A stretch of DNA of 64,000 nt, taken from NCBI GenBank assembly GCA_002794775.1, contig NBAY01000043.1, positions 248,001 to 312,000 of the forward strand, written 5' to 3'. Made by a program: the position numbers and the translations under genes. This DNA comes from Porodaedalea pini (Eukaryota > Basidiomycota > Agaricomycetes > Hymenochaetales > Hymenochaetaceae). Below, in pieces: positions 32,818 through 44,231 of this stretch. The first letter of the stretch is position 1. Every line of letters begins with the position of its first letter. The notes under the pieces are model-generated. The model searched no databases, was not told the origin of the DNA, and saw only the letters and a list, made by a program, of their open reading frames with translations.

Positions 32818-33167
32818 TGTTAGGACTTGAACTCTTTTATTTCCCCTTTTATCATTTCTTTTCTTTTAATCACTCCTTCTCACCATATTTAATTGTCTTT
32901 TCAATCATTTCCCACACTCTCTTCACATGACCTTCATTCATTCCATTCTGTTCGTTTATGTAACATTAGGTAATATAGTCTCATGGTCGTTGCTGTGTAA
33001 GGTCTCAGGAATTGCATGAACTCCTTGTTCTGCTTTTCCTCTTACCTCTGCGATGACCTAGCCTGAGTACAGCGTGTCCCGAGTCCCTGCTTGAGTATAG
33101 CATGTCCCAGATGACAGTCAGCCAAGGCCTGCCCAGTCCGAGTCGTCTCTCGGACTCCTGCCTAACA
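32818..33167 (+). mobile_element. Solo LTR of the Gypsy-1/Gypsy-3 family
   Basis: 350 bp from TGTTAGGACTTGAACTC to CTCCTGCCTAACA, flanked by AATAT on both sides (32813-32817 and 33168-33172). Closely similar to the Gypsy-1 LTRs but about 75 bp shorter, lacking one internal repeat unit. It lies in the last intron of P450 copy F and probably arose by LTR-LTR recombination. Confidence 0.9.
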
Positions 33168-33668
33168 AATATCTGGTTGACAACACATTTGCCTCAAGAA
33201 AACAAATACATACCTGACCATGTAAGGTATGCATTCAGCTTCTGGCATGATCAGTACTCCATTCTCATCAAGCATTTTCATGATGTTGAATGCTGTGAGG
33301 ATGGAAGTAACACTTATGAAGGCCTGGGAAAACCTGTCAAGTAGCCTATGTAACAAGTTTTAGAGTCAAGACTTACAGTATTGTCTGCAAAGTGCCTTCC
33401 TAGACAGATCCTATTTGTGCAAGATAAAATTTTATTCATGCATTACAGAAAAGTCAACCATACCTCCTGCCAAAACCAAAGGTGATCTTGTAAGCATCCA
33501 GAGGAAGTTCTCTCCCTTCTGTGGGTAGCCAGTGCTCAGGGATAAATTTGTCTGGCTCAGTATATACCTTGGGATCTCTCAACATTGCCCTTTGGACATG
33601 CTTATCAGGATCGTGCGAGGACAACATAGAGTTCACATTATGGACCAGACATTGGGGAGAACTATTAT

Positions 33669-34093
33669 TGTTAGAACTCGAACTTTTACCTTTCTTTTCT
33701 TTTCCTTTTACCATTTCTTTTCTCTTAGTCCCCCCTTTTCATTACCTTTAACCGTCTTTTCAATCACTTCCTACACTCCCTTACACCTGACCTTCATTCA
33801 TTCCATTCCACTCCCTTATGTAATCTTAGATAATATAGTCTCACGGTTGCCACTATAAGAGGTCTCAGGAATTGCATGAACTCCTTGTTCTGCTTTTCCT
33901 CTTACCTCCGTGACGACCTAGGTGAGACTCATCCCCCTTGTATTAGTTTAGACTTGTATTAATCCTCTTACCTCCACAATGACCTAACCTGAGTAAAGCA
34001 TGTCCTGAGTCCCTGCTCAAGTATAGCATGTCCCAGACGACAGTCAGCTGAGGTCTGCCCAGTCCAAGTCATCTCCCAGACTCCCACTTAACA
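33669..34093 (+). repeat. Gypsy-1 5' LTR
   Basis: Starts TGTTAGAACTCGAAC and ends CCCACTTAACA. It contains a roughly 75-bp duplication bounded by TCCTCTTACCTCC. It keeps CpGs that are TpG/CpA in the 3' LTR. It is followed by about 515 bases of leader before gag. Confidence 0.92.
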
Positions 34094-34608
34094 TAAAAGC
34101 AGAACCCCACCCAGGCTCATCCCCAGCGTATGTCGTCGCTGTCGACTCGCCTTCACTTGGTCTAGAGGAGCATTCCCCTTGACAGACTTGACGTGTAAAC
34201 CCCCTGCCCAGACGTTTTCAGATGTTTGTGTATTATGTAAACTTCCAACCAACTTTTCCTGACCCTGGCTCTCCGAATCAGCCTTTGGTGGAGCACACAC
34301 CTGATGTAGACGTGGGCCACTAGACAAGTACAAGCATCGACGACACTATTGTTTGTGATCTTGCTCAGCTCCTACCGCCTTGTCATCAACTTCGCCGATG
34401 AACCCACTCAGCGTTGGTGTAATCCCAGGTCAAATGAACAACCAATCCCCATTCCTCTGCCATCATCAAGATAGATCTCACCGACAAACAACAACAGGCT
34501 CTTCCTGCATCCACACATTGGGATCCAGACTGATCAGGCTACATTGTGACCAACAATAGCAGTGTCGTATATGATATCTAGTGGAGTGAAATCTGGTATG
34601 CTTGGTAT

Positions 34609-35847
34609 TTGTCAGATGAACAAGGGAGGAGAGCTAGGTGGCCCCCAGCTGTTCCATCATCACCTGCACTGTCAACATCTACGGTCCTTCTGCCTCTGAC
34701 TCCAGGCCCTTACCGCAAGATCCATAGAGACCTGTCACCGCCAACCCCCCCTGAACCCTCAACACCTACACCCGAACCAGCAATGTCAATGGGAGGTTTC
34801 AGCCAGCAACAGCTGGAACAGATCACCGCCATTGTCACAGGTGCTTTCACTCATCAAGCGACACATGCTCCGGGTGCCCCAACCCCCAATATCGATGTTG
34901 CCCGACCATGCAAATTCACTGGTGGCAATGACTACCTCGACTTCAGATGTGAAGTCACTCTCTTTGTCTCGGCAAACCCCACGAAATACCCCTCATCATC
35001 GAGCAAGATCTACCTCATTCTCTCCTACCTCAAGGGTGGCAATGTGTCAACATGGGCGCAGAACTACATCGAGGAATTCATGACAAATGGCATTGTGAGT
35101 TTCACGGACAGCTGGACCAGGTTCCAGGAATGACTGAATGCCTTGTTCGACAATCCGAATTGGAAAGAGAAAGCCTTGGCGCTCTTCTGAACCCAGGTCC
35201 AGAAGGACCTCTCTGCAGACAAATTCTTCCAGAAGCTCGACATGATTATCATGATGGCCAGTCTGACGGATGATGCTGTCATCTGCAACCGCCTGAAGCG
35301 TGCGATGAACATCGAGGTGGTTCATGGAGTTTTGAGATCGATGCCGGTTCTGACAACGTACAATGACTGGAAGAAGAAGGCAATTGAGATCAATTGCAGT
35401 GAACAACAAATCCGGGTGATCCAATGAGGTCATGCATTTCCTCCCCCACCACGCCTACAACAACAACAGGCACCACCTGCCCGCCGTCAGATTGTAGCCT
35501 CCCACGCTGACAAGCATGATGTGACTGGTGTCACCTTTGGAGGTGCTGGCCAACCAATGGACATCTCGATGAATGAGGCACAACAACGATGGGTGTGCTG
35601 GATCTGCGGCCAGCTGGGACACTTTAAGGACAAGTGCCCACAGGGGAAGATGATCATGCAGCACATGCTGCAGATGATGGCACCAGGTGAACATTGCCTC
35701 CTAGTCAACGAACTGGGCACAATGAAGGAATTGGCTTTCAAGGAAGTCGTAGACACTCAGAGGATGACTGTGGAGGACTATGTGGAGGAGGAAGACAATG
35801 ACGAAGAGATCGTCAACTCGCAGGATTTTGCAAGTGGTCAGGTGTAG
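34609..35847 (+). pseudogene. Gypsy-1 gag
   Basis: Opens with a Pro/Ser-rich N-terminus (EQGRRARWPPAVPSSPA), then a capsid-like region (FTGGNDYLDFRCEVTLF, SYLKGGNVSTWAQNYIEEF), DWKKKAIEI, and a CCHC zinc knuckle CWICGQLGHFKDKC near 35600, ending at TAG 35845-35847. In-frame TGA codons occur at about 35131-35133, near 35188 and at about 35425-35427, each where Gypsy-3 has a sense codon. Pol follows in the -1 frame. Confidence 0.87.
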
Positions 35848-35859
35848 CCATCAGGGCAA

Positions 35860-38271
35860 CTGACCGAGAAGAACAAGAGGCTTCATATCTGGACTCGATA
35901 AAATATAACCAATCGTCTGTACAATACGTAGATGCAAACAACATTGATAGTTTTTCCAATTATGAAGTCTCCACCGGTGTGAATGAAAACAACGAGTACA
36001 AGCAGTTGTTCATGAGGGGAACTGGTGGATGCCAGCTGGACCTCCTCCTGAACGTCAGACATAGTGTGGAGGGTGAAGTGAGAGAGGTGGATGCCCATGC
36101 CCTTGTGGATTCGGGGTGTATGGGATTGTGCATCAATGTGAGGTTTGTTGAATGATACGGGTTGGAGACCAAGCACTATATCAGACCTCTCGCTGTGCTC
36201 AATGTGGATGGCACACACAACAAGGCTAGTTTGATTGAGAGATGCGTTGACATCGAACTAATAATTGGACATCACAAGGAAAGGATCATCCTTGCAGTGA
36301 CATCCCTGGTGTTGTCAAACATCTTCCTTGGCTATGACTGGCTTCGACACCACAACCCAGAGGTCAACTGGAAGACGGGTTCGATTGAATTCACCCACTG
36401 TCCAGAGGAATGTGCAATTGAGAAGGAGGCTGTGGAAGAGATGAGGAGGGTGCAAGAAGTGCGAATGGACAAGGCGTCCTGGCCTGCATATCTCAACAAC
36501 TACACTGACATTTTCTCAGAGAAGGGATTTGAGAAGTTGCTGGAACATCGACCATGGGACCATGTCATCGACCTGAAACCCAACTTCAAACCTAGCGACT
36601 GTAAGATCTATCCGCTGACACCGACTGTAAGATCTATCCGCTGACACCGACAGAACAGCAGTCGCTGAAGGATTTCCTCGAGGAGAATTTGAAGCCAGGC
36701 CACATACAAAAATCAATCTCACTGATGGCATTGCCCTTCTTTTTCATCAAGAAGGCCAACAAGTCCCTACGCCCGATTCAGGATTACCGGAAACTCAACA
36801 AAGGTATGATAAAGAATAAGTACCCTCTCCCCCTCATCAACGAGCTCGTCGACAAGATCAAGAAGGTGAAGTTCATCACCAAACTTGACCTTCTCTAGGG
36901 ATACTACAATATCTGGATCCATGAAGGTGATGAGTGGAAGGCAGCATTCTGCATGAACATGGGCCTCTTCAAACCAATGGTGATGATTTTCGGTCTTTGC
37001 AATGCACCAGCGACGTTCCAGGCATTCATCAACCACATCTTCAAGGACCTGATCTACACGAACCTGATCATTGTCTATCTCGACGACATCCTAATCCTCT
37101 CAGAAACCATTGAGGAGCACATCAAGACATTGAGACGCGTACTTCAGATCCTTCGAGAGAATGGCCTGTATCTAAAGCCAGAAAAATGCGAGTTCAACAT
37201 CAAGGTCATTAAATACCTTGGCCACATCATTGGCAATGGCGAGCTTAAGGCTGACCTGGCAAAGATGGAAGCAATCGCTAGCTGGCCCGCTCCATGCAAC
37301 CTGAAGGAACTACAAAAGTTCCTCAGCATGGGGAACTGGCTAAGGCGGTTTATCAAGGACTACAGCAAGGTGGTCCAACCACTAATGTCACTGACAGGAA
37401 AGAAGGGCTGGGTATGGGAGACCGAACAGCAGGAAGTGTTCAAGGAGCTGAAGCATCATCTCAGCTCACCTCCAGTCCTGGCGATTGCCAATGACAAGGG
37501 CCCTTTCTGCATAGAGGCAGACTCGTCAAACTTTGCACTCGGAGGCATGTTGTTGCAGAAGCAGGAAGGCAAGTGGAGGGTGGTCACCTACCGGTTGGAA
37601 GCGCTACTGCCCGCTGAATGAAACTATGAGATCTACGACAAGGAGATGCTCGCAATCGTTTCAGCACTCAAGGAATGGTGACAATACCTCCTCGGTGCTC
37701 GTCATAAGATCAAGATCTGGTCTGACCATGCCAACCTCACCTACTTCAAATCAGCACAGAAACTGAGCTATCGTCAAGCTCGCTGGCGAACTGAACTCAA
37801 AGAATTTGACTTCCACCTCAAGCATAAGTTGGGGAAGACCATGGGCAAGGCAGACTTGCTGTTGCGCAAGGCAGGCTACAATGAGGGCAAGGATGACAAT
37901 GACGGGGTCGTGTTCATCAAGGAGAAGTGGTTGAATTGGGGAGAAGTGGTTGAATCAGGGAGAAGTGGCTGAATTGGGGAGAAGTGGTTGAATCAGAGAG
38001 TGGTGAGGACGTCACGTGATGAGGTGTTGGACCAGGTGGGTGAAGCGTAGAGGGTGCAGGATGAGTCGGAAAGGCCGATGGGTGTGATAGAAGTCAACAG
38101 ATTGTGGCAGATGAAAGGCAAGGTGTACATGCCATCAACGATAAAGGAGGCCGTACTGCGGGAGTGTCACGATTTGGTACTAGCTGGGCATCTAGGAGCA
38201 TCAAAGACAGTAGAACTCATCCATCGAGACTTCTGGTGGGCGTTGATGTTCTCCAATGTCCGAGCATACGT
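35860..38271 (+). pseudogene. Gypsy-1 pol part 1: protease, reverse transcriptase, RNase H, integrase zinc finger
   Basis: Protease with DAHALVDSGCMGL (about 36090-36130). RT: DCKIYPLTP, FFFIKKANKSLRPIQDYRKLN, FITKLDL, active site IVYLDDILILSE (about 37070-37100). RNase H: CIEADSSNFALGG (about 37510-37540) and YDKEMLAIVSALKEW. Integrase zinc-finger region ECHDLVLAGHLGASKT...HRDFWW (about 38163-38240) runs up to the inserted element at 38272. Breaks: TGA at about 36153, a 26-bp tandem duplication at 36597-36648 that shifts frame, TAG at 36896-36898, TGA near 37619 and 37679, and a 19-bp repeat expansion at 37923-37998. Confidence 0.9.
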
Positions 38272-39526
38272 TGTCAGGCACAGTGCCTGTTTGAGATTAA
38301 ATTATGCAACTATGATATTAGAATTCTTAATCATATTCACTACTCTAAAGCAAGCACAGTAATTCTAGATGTCCAAGTGGTGAAGGGAATCCCTATGCAT
38401 ATGATTCAGAGACTCAGATATAACAAAACAAAATACAAAGAAAGAAAGAAAGACACACTCAGAAGGTGAACTCAAGTCAGGAGGTGACACATGGACTTCT
38501 ATAGAAACTTCCACCATAATTCTGATCATGACGTCAAAATATGTGTGTGATAAGTAATCTGATGACTCATACCTTATATGTAATGGAACCTCATTAGATG
38601 GCTGGAGTGGTCTAGACCATAACTCAGCCAAGCGGTCATGCAGCATGGAGCGAAGAGCATTAATGTTTAGAAGATAGAGTGATGGCATGGTAGATTGCTA
38701 GTAATTAGTGAATATCAAGATGGAAACCAGTATTTAACAAGTATAATTTTCTCAATATTGTCAGTCCATGCAGATGCATGCAAAGACGGAGTTGTTTTCA
38801 GGAACTCATCGAGTGATGGAAGCGCAGTCATGAATTCTCCATCATTAGTGCCGATCCATAGAAGAAAAGATCAGCCAAGCCATTTAGCAGACAAATGGAA
38901 GCACAAAGAAGATTATGGAAGAATTAGAAGGTCAGGGAATGTTATAGAACCCCGATGGAACTGCATGGAACAGTATAGATTATTGGTGGAATATGTTAGA
39001 ATGTCAGAGAAGGTTCTAGAACTTAGTCACCATAGTTACCAAATCTATAAATATACCACTATAGTCTATATAAGGAGGGCCTAGCCCCCCCCCCCCAACA
39101 ATACAACAATTTTACTTGTGATTTATTGTGTGATTAGTCTGACTTGTTTAGTAAGAGCTTAAGCAAGAGACTTAAGTAACTAGCAAATTTACTGATCTTA
39201 TTGTGTGTTAAGACTGACTCGTATAGTAAAGCTTGAGTAAGAGGCTTAAGCAACTGATGCAGTAGTTTAGCATTCATTACATATTACATTGATGTGTACT
39301 TAGCTTGAGCACTGGCTTGAGCACTTAGTGAAATTATCTGAGAAATCTGAGCTCTAGAAGATCTAGGGCTAACCACTATTTGACACCTTAGAAACTAAAT
39401 AACATATATCTCAGCCTCTTGACAACCTGAGAAGACGTTTGACTCAAGACAAGTCCAACTGACTCAGTGGAAATTGTAATTGTGAATATTACACTGTTTT
39501 ATTTCATTACACTTTCCAGCACGACA
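38272..39526 (+). mobile_element. LTR-like insertion (probable solo LTR, 1,255 bp) in Gypsy-1 integrase
   Basis: Starts TGTCAGGCACAG and ends CAGCACGACA, giving inverted TGTC/GACA ends, with ACGT on both sides (38268-38271 and 39527-39530). No coding frame of note. A TATA-like CTATATAAGGAGG lies near 39064-39080. It interrupts the integrase between FSNVRAYV and the CDHC half of the zinc finger. Interpreted as a solo LTR of an element whose internal part is not in this window. Confidence 0.72.
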
Positions 39527-40770
39527 ACGTCCGAGGATGTGATCACTGTCAATGAATGAAGGCTCTGAGGGCATTGAGATCAAGGCCACTCCATCCAAAT
39601 ACGGTTCCTGAAGGTCCTTGGGAAGTTGTTACAGTCGATCTCATTGGAGAGCTCCTAGACTCAAAGGGACATAATGCAATCTGCATCTTCATAGACAGAT
39701 TCTCAAAACAGATGCACGCAATCCCAATGACGATGAAACTGTCAGCAGAAGGCATGGCTCAATTGTACCAGGACCATGTCTTCTGCCTCCATGGCCTACT
39801 GAAGAAGATCATCCACGACAGAGGCACGCAGTTTGATGCATTGATGATGAAGGAGCTGTACAAACTCTTGCATGTTGAAGGCAACCCGTCAACGGCGTAT
39901 CACCCGCAGACGGACAGTCAAATGGAATGAGTCAACCAAGAGCTCAAACAGTACCTTTGAGTCTTTGTTAACCATTGGCAATTGGACTGGAAGGACTGGC
40001 TCCCTCTTGCAGAGTTCACATACAACAACCGCGAACACTTAGCGATGAAGATGTCCCCCTTTTACACAAATACCGGATGTCATCCCTTGAGCTTTGACAC
40101 GACGTGAACCTCATCTGCTAACATGTCAGCAGAAGAATTCACAAAGCACATCAAGGAGACTCATTGCATTGTGAAGGACAATCTGGTCAAGGCAGCAGAG
40201 GACATGAAGCGCTACCATGATCAGACGGCAGGAACTTTGGTAGAATACAAGGCTAGAGACAAAGTCTTCCTCAACGGGTGAAACATCAACACAGATTCGC
40301 CGATGAAGAAGCTAGCAGACAAGTGGTATGGTCCCTTTGACATCATTGAGAAGGTAGGAGCAAGTGCTTACAAGCTCAAGCTCCCAAAACGATGGAAAAA
40401 GGTCCACTCTGTCTTCAATGAGGCCTTGCTGAAACCCACTGTCAAACCATCCTTCGAAAGCCAGAAACAGCTGCCACTGCTGCCACCAGACATCATCAAC
40501 AATGAGGAGGAGTATGAGGTTGAGAAGGTTATCGACTCATGTCTGCACCAAGGAAGGCTACAGTACCTTGTCAAGTGGGTCAGGTACAATGAACTGACTT
40601 GGCAGCCTGAGACAGATTTCGGTGAGAACGCAAAGGAGGTGATTGCTGAATTCTATCAAAAACATCCCAGCACCCCTCGAAAGCTCGACATTCCTCACCA
40701 ATGACTCCATCTGCTCTTCGTCAACACCGAACCAGACAACTGCGATCTTGGTTGGTTGGAATGCCCAACC
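39527..40770 (+). pseudogene. Gypsy-1 pol part 2: integrase core and chromodomain
   Basis: Resumes at the zinc-finger end (CDHCQ, about 39540). The catalytic core has VTVDLIGE (first Asp, about 39630), IIHDRGTQFD (second Asp, about 39815) and the Glu in the NQELKQYL region (about 39935). C-terminal: KLADKWYGPFDIIEKVGASAYKL, then a chromodomain (about 40505-40660, EEYEVEKVIDSCLHQGRLQYLVKW...ELTWQPE) that in chromoviruses targets insertion to marked chromatin. The last frame (40303-40704) is open. TGA codons at about 39928, 39958, 40105 and 40279. Confidence 0.9.
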
Positions 40771-40772
40771 TT

Positions 40773-41211
40773 GAGGGGGGGGGTAATGTTAGAACTCAAA
40801 CTTTTACCTTTCTTTTCTTTTCCTTTTACCATTTCTTTTCTCATAATCCCTCCTTTTCATTACCTTTAACTGTCTTTTCAATCACTTCCCACACTTCCTT
40901 ACACCTGACCTTCATTTGTTCCATTCTGCTCCCTTATATAATCTTAGATAATATAGTCTCACGGTTGCCACTATAAGAGGTCTCAGGAATTGCATGAACT
41001 CCTTGTTCTGCTTTTCCTCTTACCTCCATGACAACCTAGGTGAGACTTGTCCCCCTTGTATAAGTTTAGACTTGTATTAATCCTCTTACCTCCACAATGA
41101 CCTAGCCTGAGTAAAGCATGTCCTGAGTCCCCGCTCAAGTATAGCACATCCCAGACAATAGTCAGCCAAGGCCTGCCCAGTCTGAGTCATCTCCCAGACT
41201 CCCACCTAACA
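40773..41211 (+). repeat. Gypsy-1 polypurine tract and 3' LTR
   Basis: Polypurine GAGGGGGGGGG (40773-40783), then LTR 40787-41211 starting TGTTAGAACTCAAAC. Compared with the 5' LTR it has lost several CpGs (for example AACTCG to AACTCA, and CTCCGTGACG to CTCCATGACA). Confidence 0.92.
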
Positions 41212-41405
41212 ATTATACTTATCATTCTCATCCACAGTGTGCAGTACAGCTATATTGAAGTCTGTTCAGTGACAGATTTTGAGAGGCAAGATGAGAAGGA
41301 AGAAATTTGCTGAACAGCATGACAGGTTGCCATCTGCAAGGTAAAGTTATCAAATATTATTAATGATTTCTTAGTTTGCTTCTGCTAAAATGGCTTTGGA
41401 GTGGG

Positions 41406-42313
41406 TGTCATGGACAATTTAATTACTTTCATTTTTATTATTGTTCCCTGCTATCTTATCTTATCATATCTTATCCACTCATTACTAATCATGCTTATTT
41501 TGGCTTACTCATACCCATTATGTCTTTTTTCCCACACTCTCATCACTCGCTGACTGATCCTATGACACTATTGTTCTATGAAGTTCCATGATGTTCTTTC
41601 ATCTATCCTTATGTAGTAGCTAATTCCCTGGTCCGTGTGCAGCCTCAAAAGGGTATATAAGTAGGTAGTCCTCCTGTACTTATCCCTTAGTTTTGACCTA
41701 GTCAATTCTATCTGGCTATGTCCAGAAGCTGTCCCTTATCCTTATGCTGTGTCAGATCCTCTGGCTCACTGCTCTCTCTCTCTCCTCCCTCTCCTTGACT
41801 GAGTTCTGCATGACCTGGTTACCTCTTGTGTACCCATAGTCTGTTGCTGACATAAGGTCAAAACTAAACTTCTCACCACCTTGCGTGCTTCTCAGTCACC
41901 ATTACCAAGCTGGCTCTGAACATTCGTGTATCATATCGACACCAGTCTATCTAATGCACTACATTCTATCCTCTTACCTGTACCCCGCAAATCACTCTTA
42001 CTCTTAACCTCTTCCTATTATCTATCGTCATCACTCTCAACCCTTACCTTGTCCAAACACCTCAAAACCAACTACTACTACCTGTCCGCAATTCCAAACT
42101 ATAAGCCAACATTCTTATCCGACACGTCCGATGACTTGGACTACGACCCTGACTATGATCACTTTGACCCACACCTACTCTTAGATCAATCTCATATGCA
42201 TTGATTGGGCTGATATGTCGTTAAATCTTTACTTTCATTATTAAACTCACTCATTTTATAACCACCATCTTCTTTCTATTCAATCAACCAGTGCTTGTTT
42301 GAGAGGAGGTAAC
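41406..42313 (+). repeat. Gypsy-2 5' LTR (right end approximate)
   Basis: Starts TGTCATGGACAATTTAATT immediately after P450 intron sequence. The right end is placed at GAGAGGAGGTAACA (about 42313) by the usual CA ending; the 3' LTR is not in the window to confirm it. A TATA-like GTATATAAGTAGG lies at about 41653. An open frame at 41926-42204 inside it is probably not coding. Confidence 0.65.
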
Positions 42314-42639
42314 ATTGAGTCCAACCCACTCGAGAGTAGCTACCAGGCCTTGGGGGTAATCTTTGGAGAGGTCCCTTGGTACCCATTGGAGTCGTCACAG
42401 AGGAAGATCCAGGTTTGATCAGCAAGTGAAAGTTGACCACCACATCTGGAATTTTTGTTACAGTGCTCGATCAGATCTGCAGGCATCCGCACCATCTGTT
42501 GGCTGGCAGTGTTGTTTCTGATCTGAGCTGGCTCCACACCCATACAATCGACCATCTAGATCAGCAGCCCCTCATTGGTGTACACCACCAGAAGATACTG
42601 CTGACACTGTCCTCAAAAACCTGCCACTACTGACCAACA

Positions 42640-43772
42640 ACAACCTTGCATGCCTAGATGATGAGCTAAGAGCCACCCAACCTCCCTATTCACCACCAGC
42701 ACCATTACCCATCATATCAGAACCCCAAAATCCCATCACACCAGCTACAGAGGAACCAACGATCTCAAATGCGATGATGCAGAAAATTATCAACACACTG
42801 CATGGCCTAGGATTATTGGCAAACTCCACACCAGCAGCCACAGCAACAACTGTCCCTCCTCCTCAAACAACAAACAGCAATGGAGGGAAACACATTGCCA
42901 AACCTGAGGTGTTCAACAGGTGAGACTACAAGAAGTTCGAACATGCCATTACCCTCTACATCAAAGCTAATGCAGAGGACTTTGTGAATGACAAGGACTA
43001 CTTCCTTTTCGTGTTATCATTCATGACAGAAGGCACAGCAACACTCTGGGCCCAGAACTTCTTGGAGGGCATCAAAATAGATGGATACTTGATCTTCTCA
43101 CTCGTCAGCCACCAGAAGTTCAATGAACAACTGGAAAAGGCATTCGGAGATCTGAACAAATGCCAAAATGCTATGCAGAAACTGGATAGCTGGAAACACA
43201 CCCAAGACATCACCACTGACCAGTTCTTCCAGAAATTCAACATCTACCATTGAGCAGCAGGATATAGCAATGATTCTGCAAACAATGACACCCTCATCTA
43301 TAAGCTAAAGAACACATTGGATAAAGAAATCATATACCGAATCCAAATGAGCAACACAGTGCTGACCTCGTACAAAGGCTGGCAAGAAAAAGCCATTTGG
43401 TTTGACAACACGAGATGCCAGATGAGAGCAATCGAACAAATGCGCACTGCCCTGCCCAGACCTCAGGCACCCCCACCCAAACCTGCTCAAACATTTGCAC
43501 CTAGAATCCCTGAAAGGCGCAATGCCACCGGAGTCACATACAGAGGCATGGGGAAGCTGATGGATATATTGCTCAAAGAGCTCAGGCGATCGGGTGCCTG
43601 CTACTACTGTGGAAAGCAGGGACACCATAAGAAGGATTGCCCAGAGCAGAAAAAGGTGATAAGAGCTGTATTGATGGGGATGGAACCACAAGAGAGAAAA
43701 GTCTGGGCAGATGAGACCACAACGCTCCGCGGAGTCAGACTTTGCAGAGGAAGAAGAGGAGGCACTCTTTGA
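42640..43772 (+). pseudogene. Gypsy-2 gag
   Basis: Capsid-like sequence (KPEVFN, FEHAITLYIKAN, TATLWAQNFLEG, WKHTQDITTDQFFQKFN, YKGWQEKAIWFDN) and a zinc knuckle CYYCGKQGHHKKDC (about 43600-43640), ending near 43772. TGA codons at about 42922 and 43252 occupy Arg-like positions. The following 300 bases (43800-44100) are AT-rich and not clearly coding. Confidence 0.8.
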
Positions 43773-44231
43773 GCAGGAGTTGGATTTTGCAGAGCCCCAG
43801 CAGTGAACATGGCACTGACTGGGATAGGTTCAGTTTTGGTTTTTCAAATGGCCATTTTTGATAATTCTATAGACTCTGTAGATAACTTAGATAAAAAATA
43901 AAAAAATGTAAAAAACAATGTCACTCGCAAAAATATTCCTTCTGTTCCTGTACCAGTAGTTAGTAGTGTAGACACACCCACATGTAACAACATTTCTGTC
44001 TCATCATCTTATTCTATGCCTGCATCTGAAACTCATATAAAATCTTCTTCTGAATCTTTAAATTCTATTTCTTCCTTGGCCGGAACTGAACCAAAATCTG
44101 TGAAAAATGAAAACTCGTCGAAAAAAGCTGAGAGGAAGTCCTGGAGAGATTGCCCTGTCCCCTTTACTGCACCATGGGTTGTATGGTGTCTCAAAGAGGA
44201 TAAACTCAAAAGTGCTTTGACAACCCTCTGA

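Larger units (their letters stand above)
33669..41211 (+). mobile_element. Gypsy-1: full-length Ty3/gypsy chromovirus, inactive
   Basis: LTRs 33669-34093 and 40787-41211 (425 bp each), target duplication ATTAT (33664-33668, 41212-41216). Domain order is gag, protease, reverse transcriptase, RNase H, integrase, chromodomain. Its integrase is split by a 1,255-bp LTR-like insertion (38272-39526). Many in-frame TGA codons make it inactive. It belongs to the same family as Gypsy-3 on the opposite strand. Confidence 0.95.
32713..41390 (-). pseudogene. Cytochrome P450 copy F, split by three LTR-element insertions
   Basis: P450 exons on - in correct order: the last exon (PFKYILT, stop at 32713-32715), then a solo LTR, ISVTSILTAFN (about 33230-33320), haem exon [11 protein letters not shown] with Cys kept but Pro changed to Leu (about 33378-33412), FIPEHWLPTEGRELPLDAYKI and FGFGRR (about 33465-33600), and VVLPNVW (about 33645-33665). 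There Gypsy-1 interrupts the exon. The other half of that exon (AVLHTVDEND) resumes at 41217-41245, followed by the QPVMLF exon scrap near 41325, after which Gypsy-2 interrupts. The 5' exons are not seen in this window; they should lie beyond Gypsy-2. Confidence 0.8.

Noticed and set aside
36000..36218. Antisense frames within gypsy gag and pol
   Set aside because: Shadow frames of the sense coding sequence; no independent features.
38430..38460. AAAG microsatellite and poly-C runs (27345-27360, 39084-39096)
   Set aside because: Short simple repeats common in LTR regions; no function inferred.
41926..42204. 92-codon frame as a gene
   Set aside because: It lies within the Gypsy-2 LTR and is low complexity (Ser/Leu/Tyr); more likely LTR sequence.
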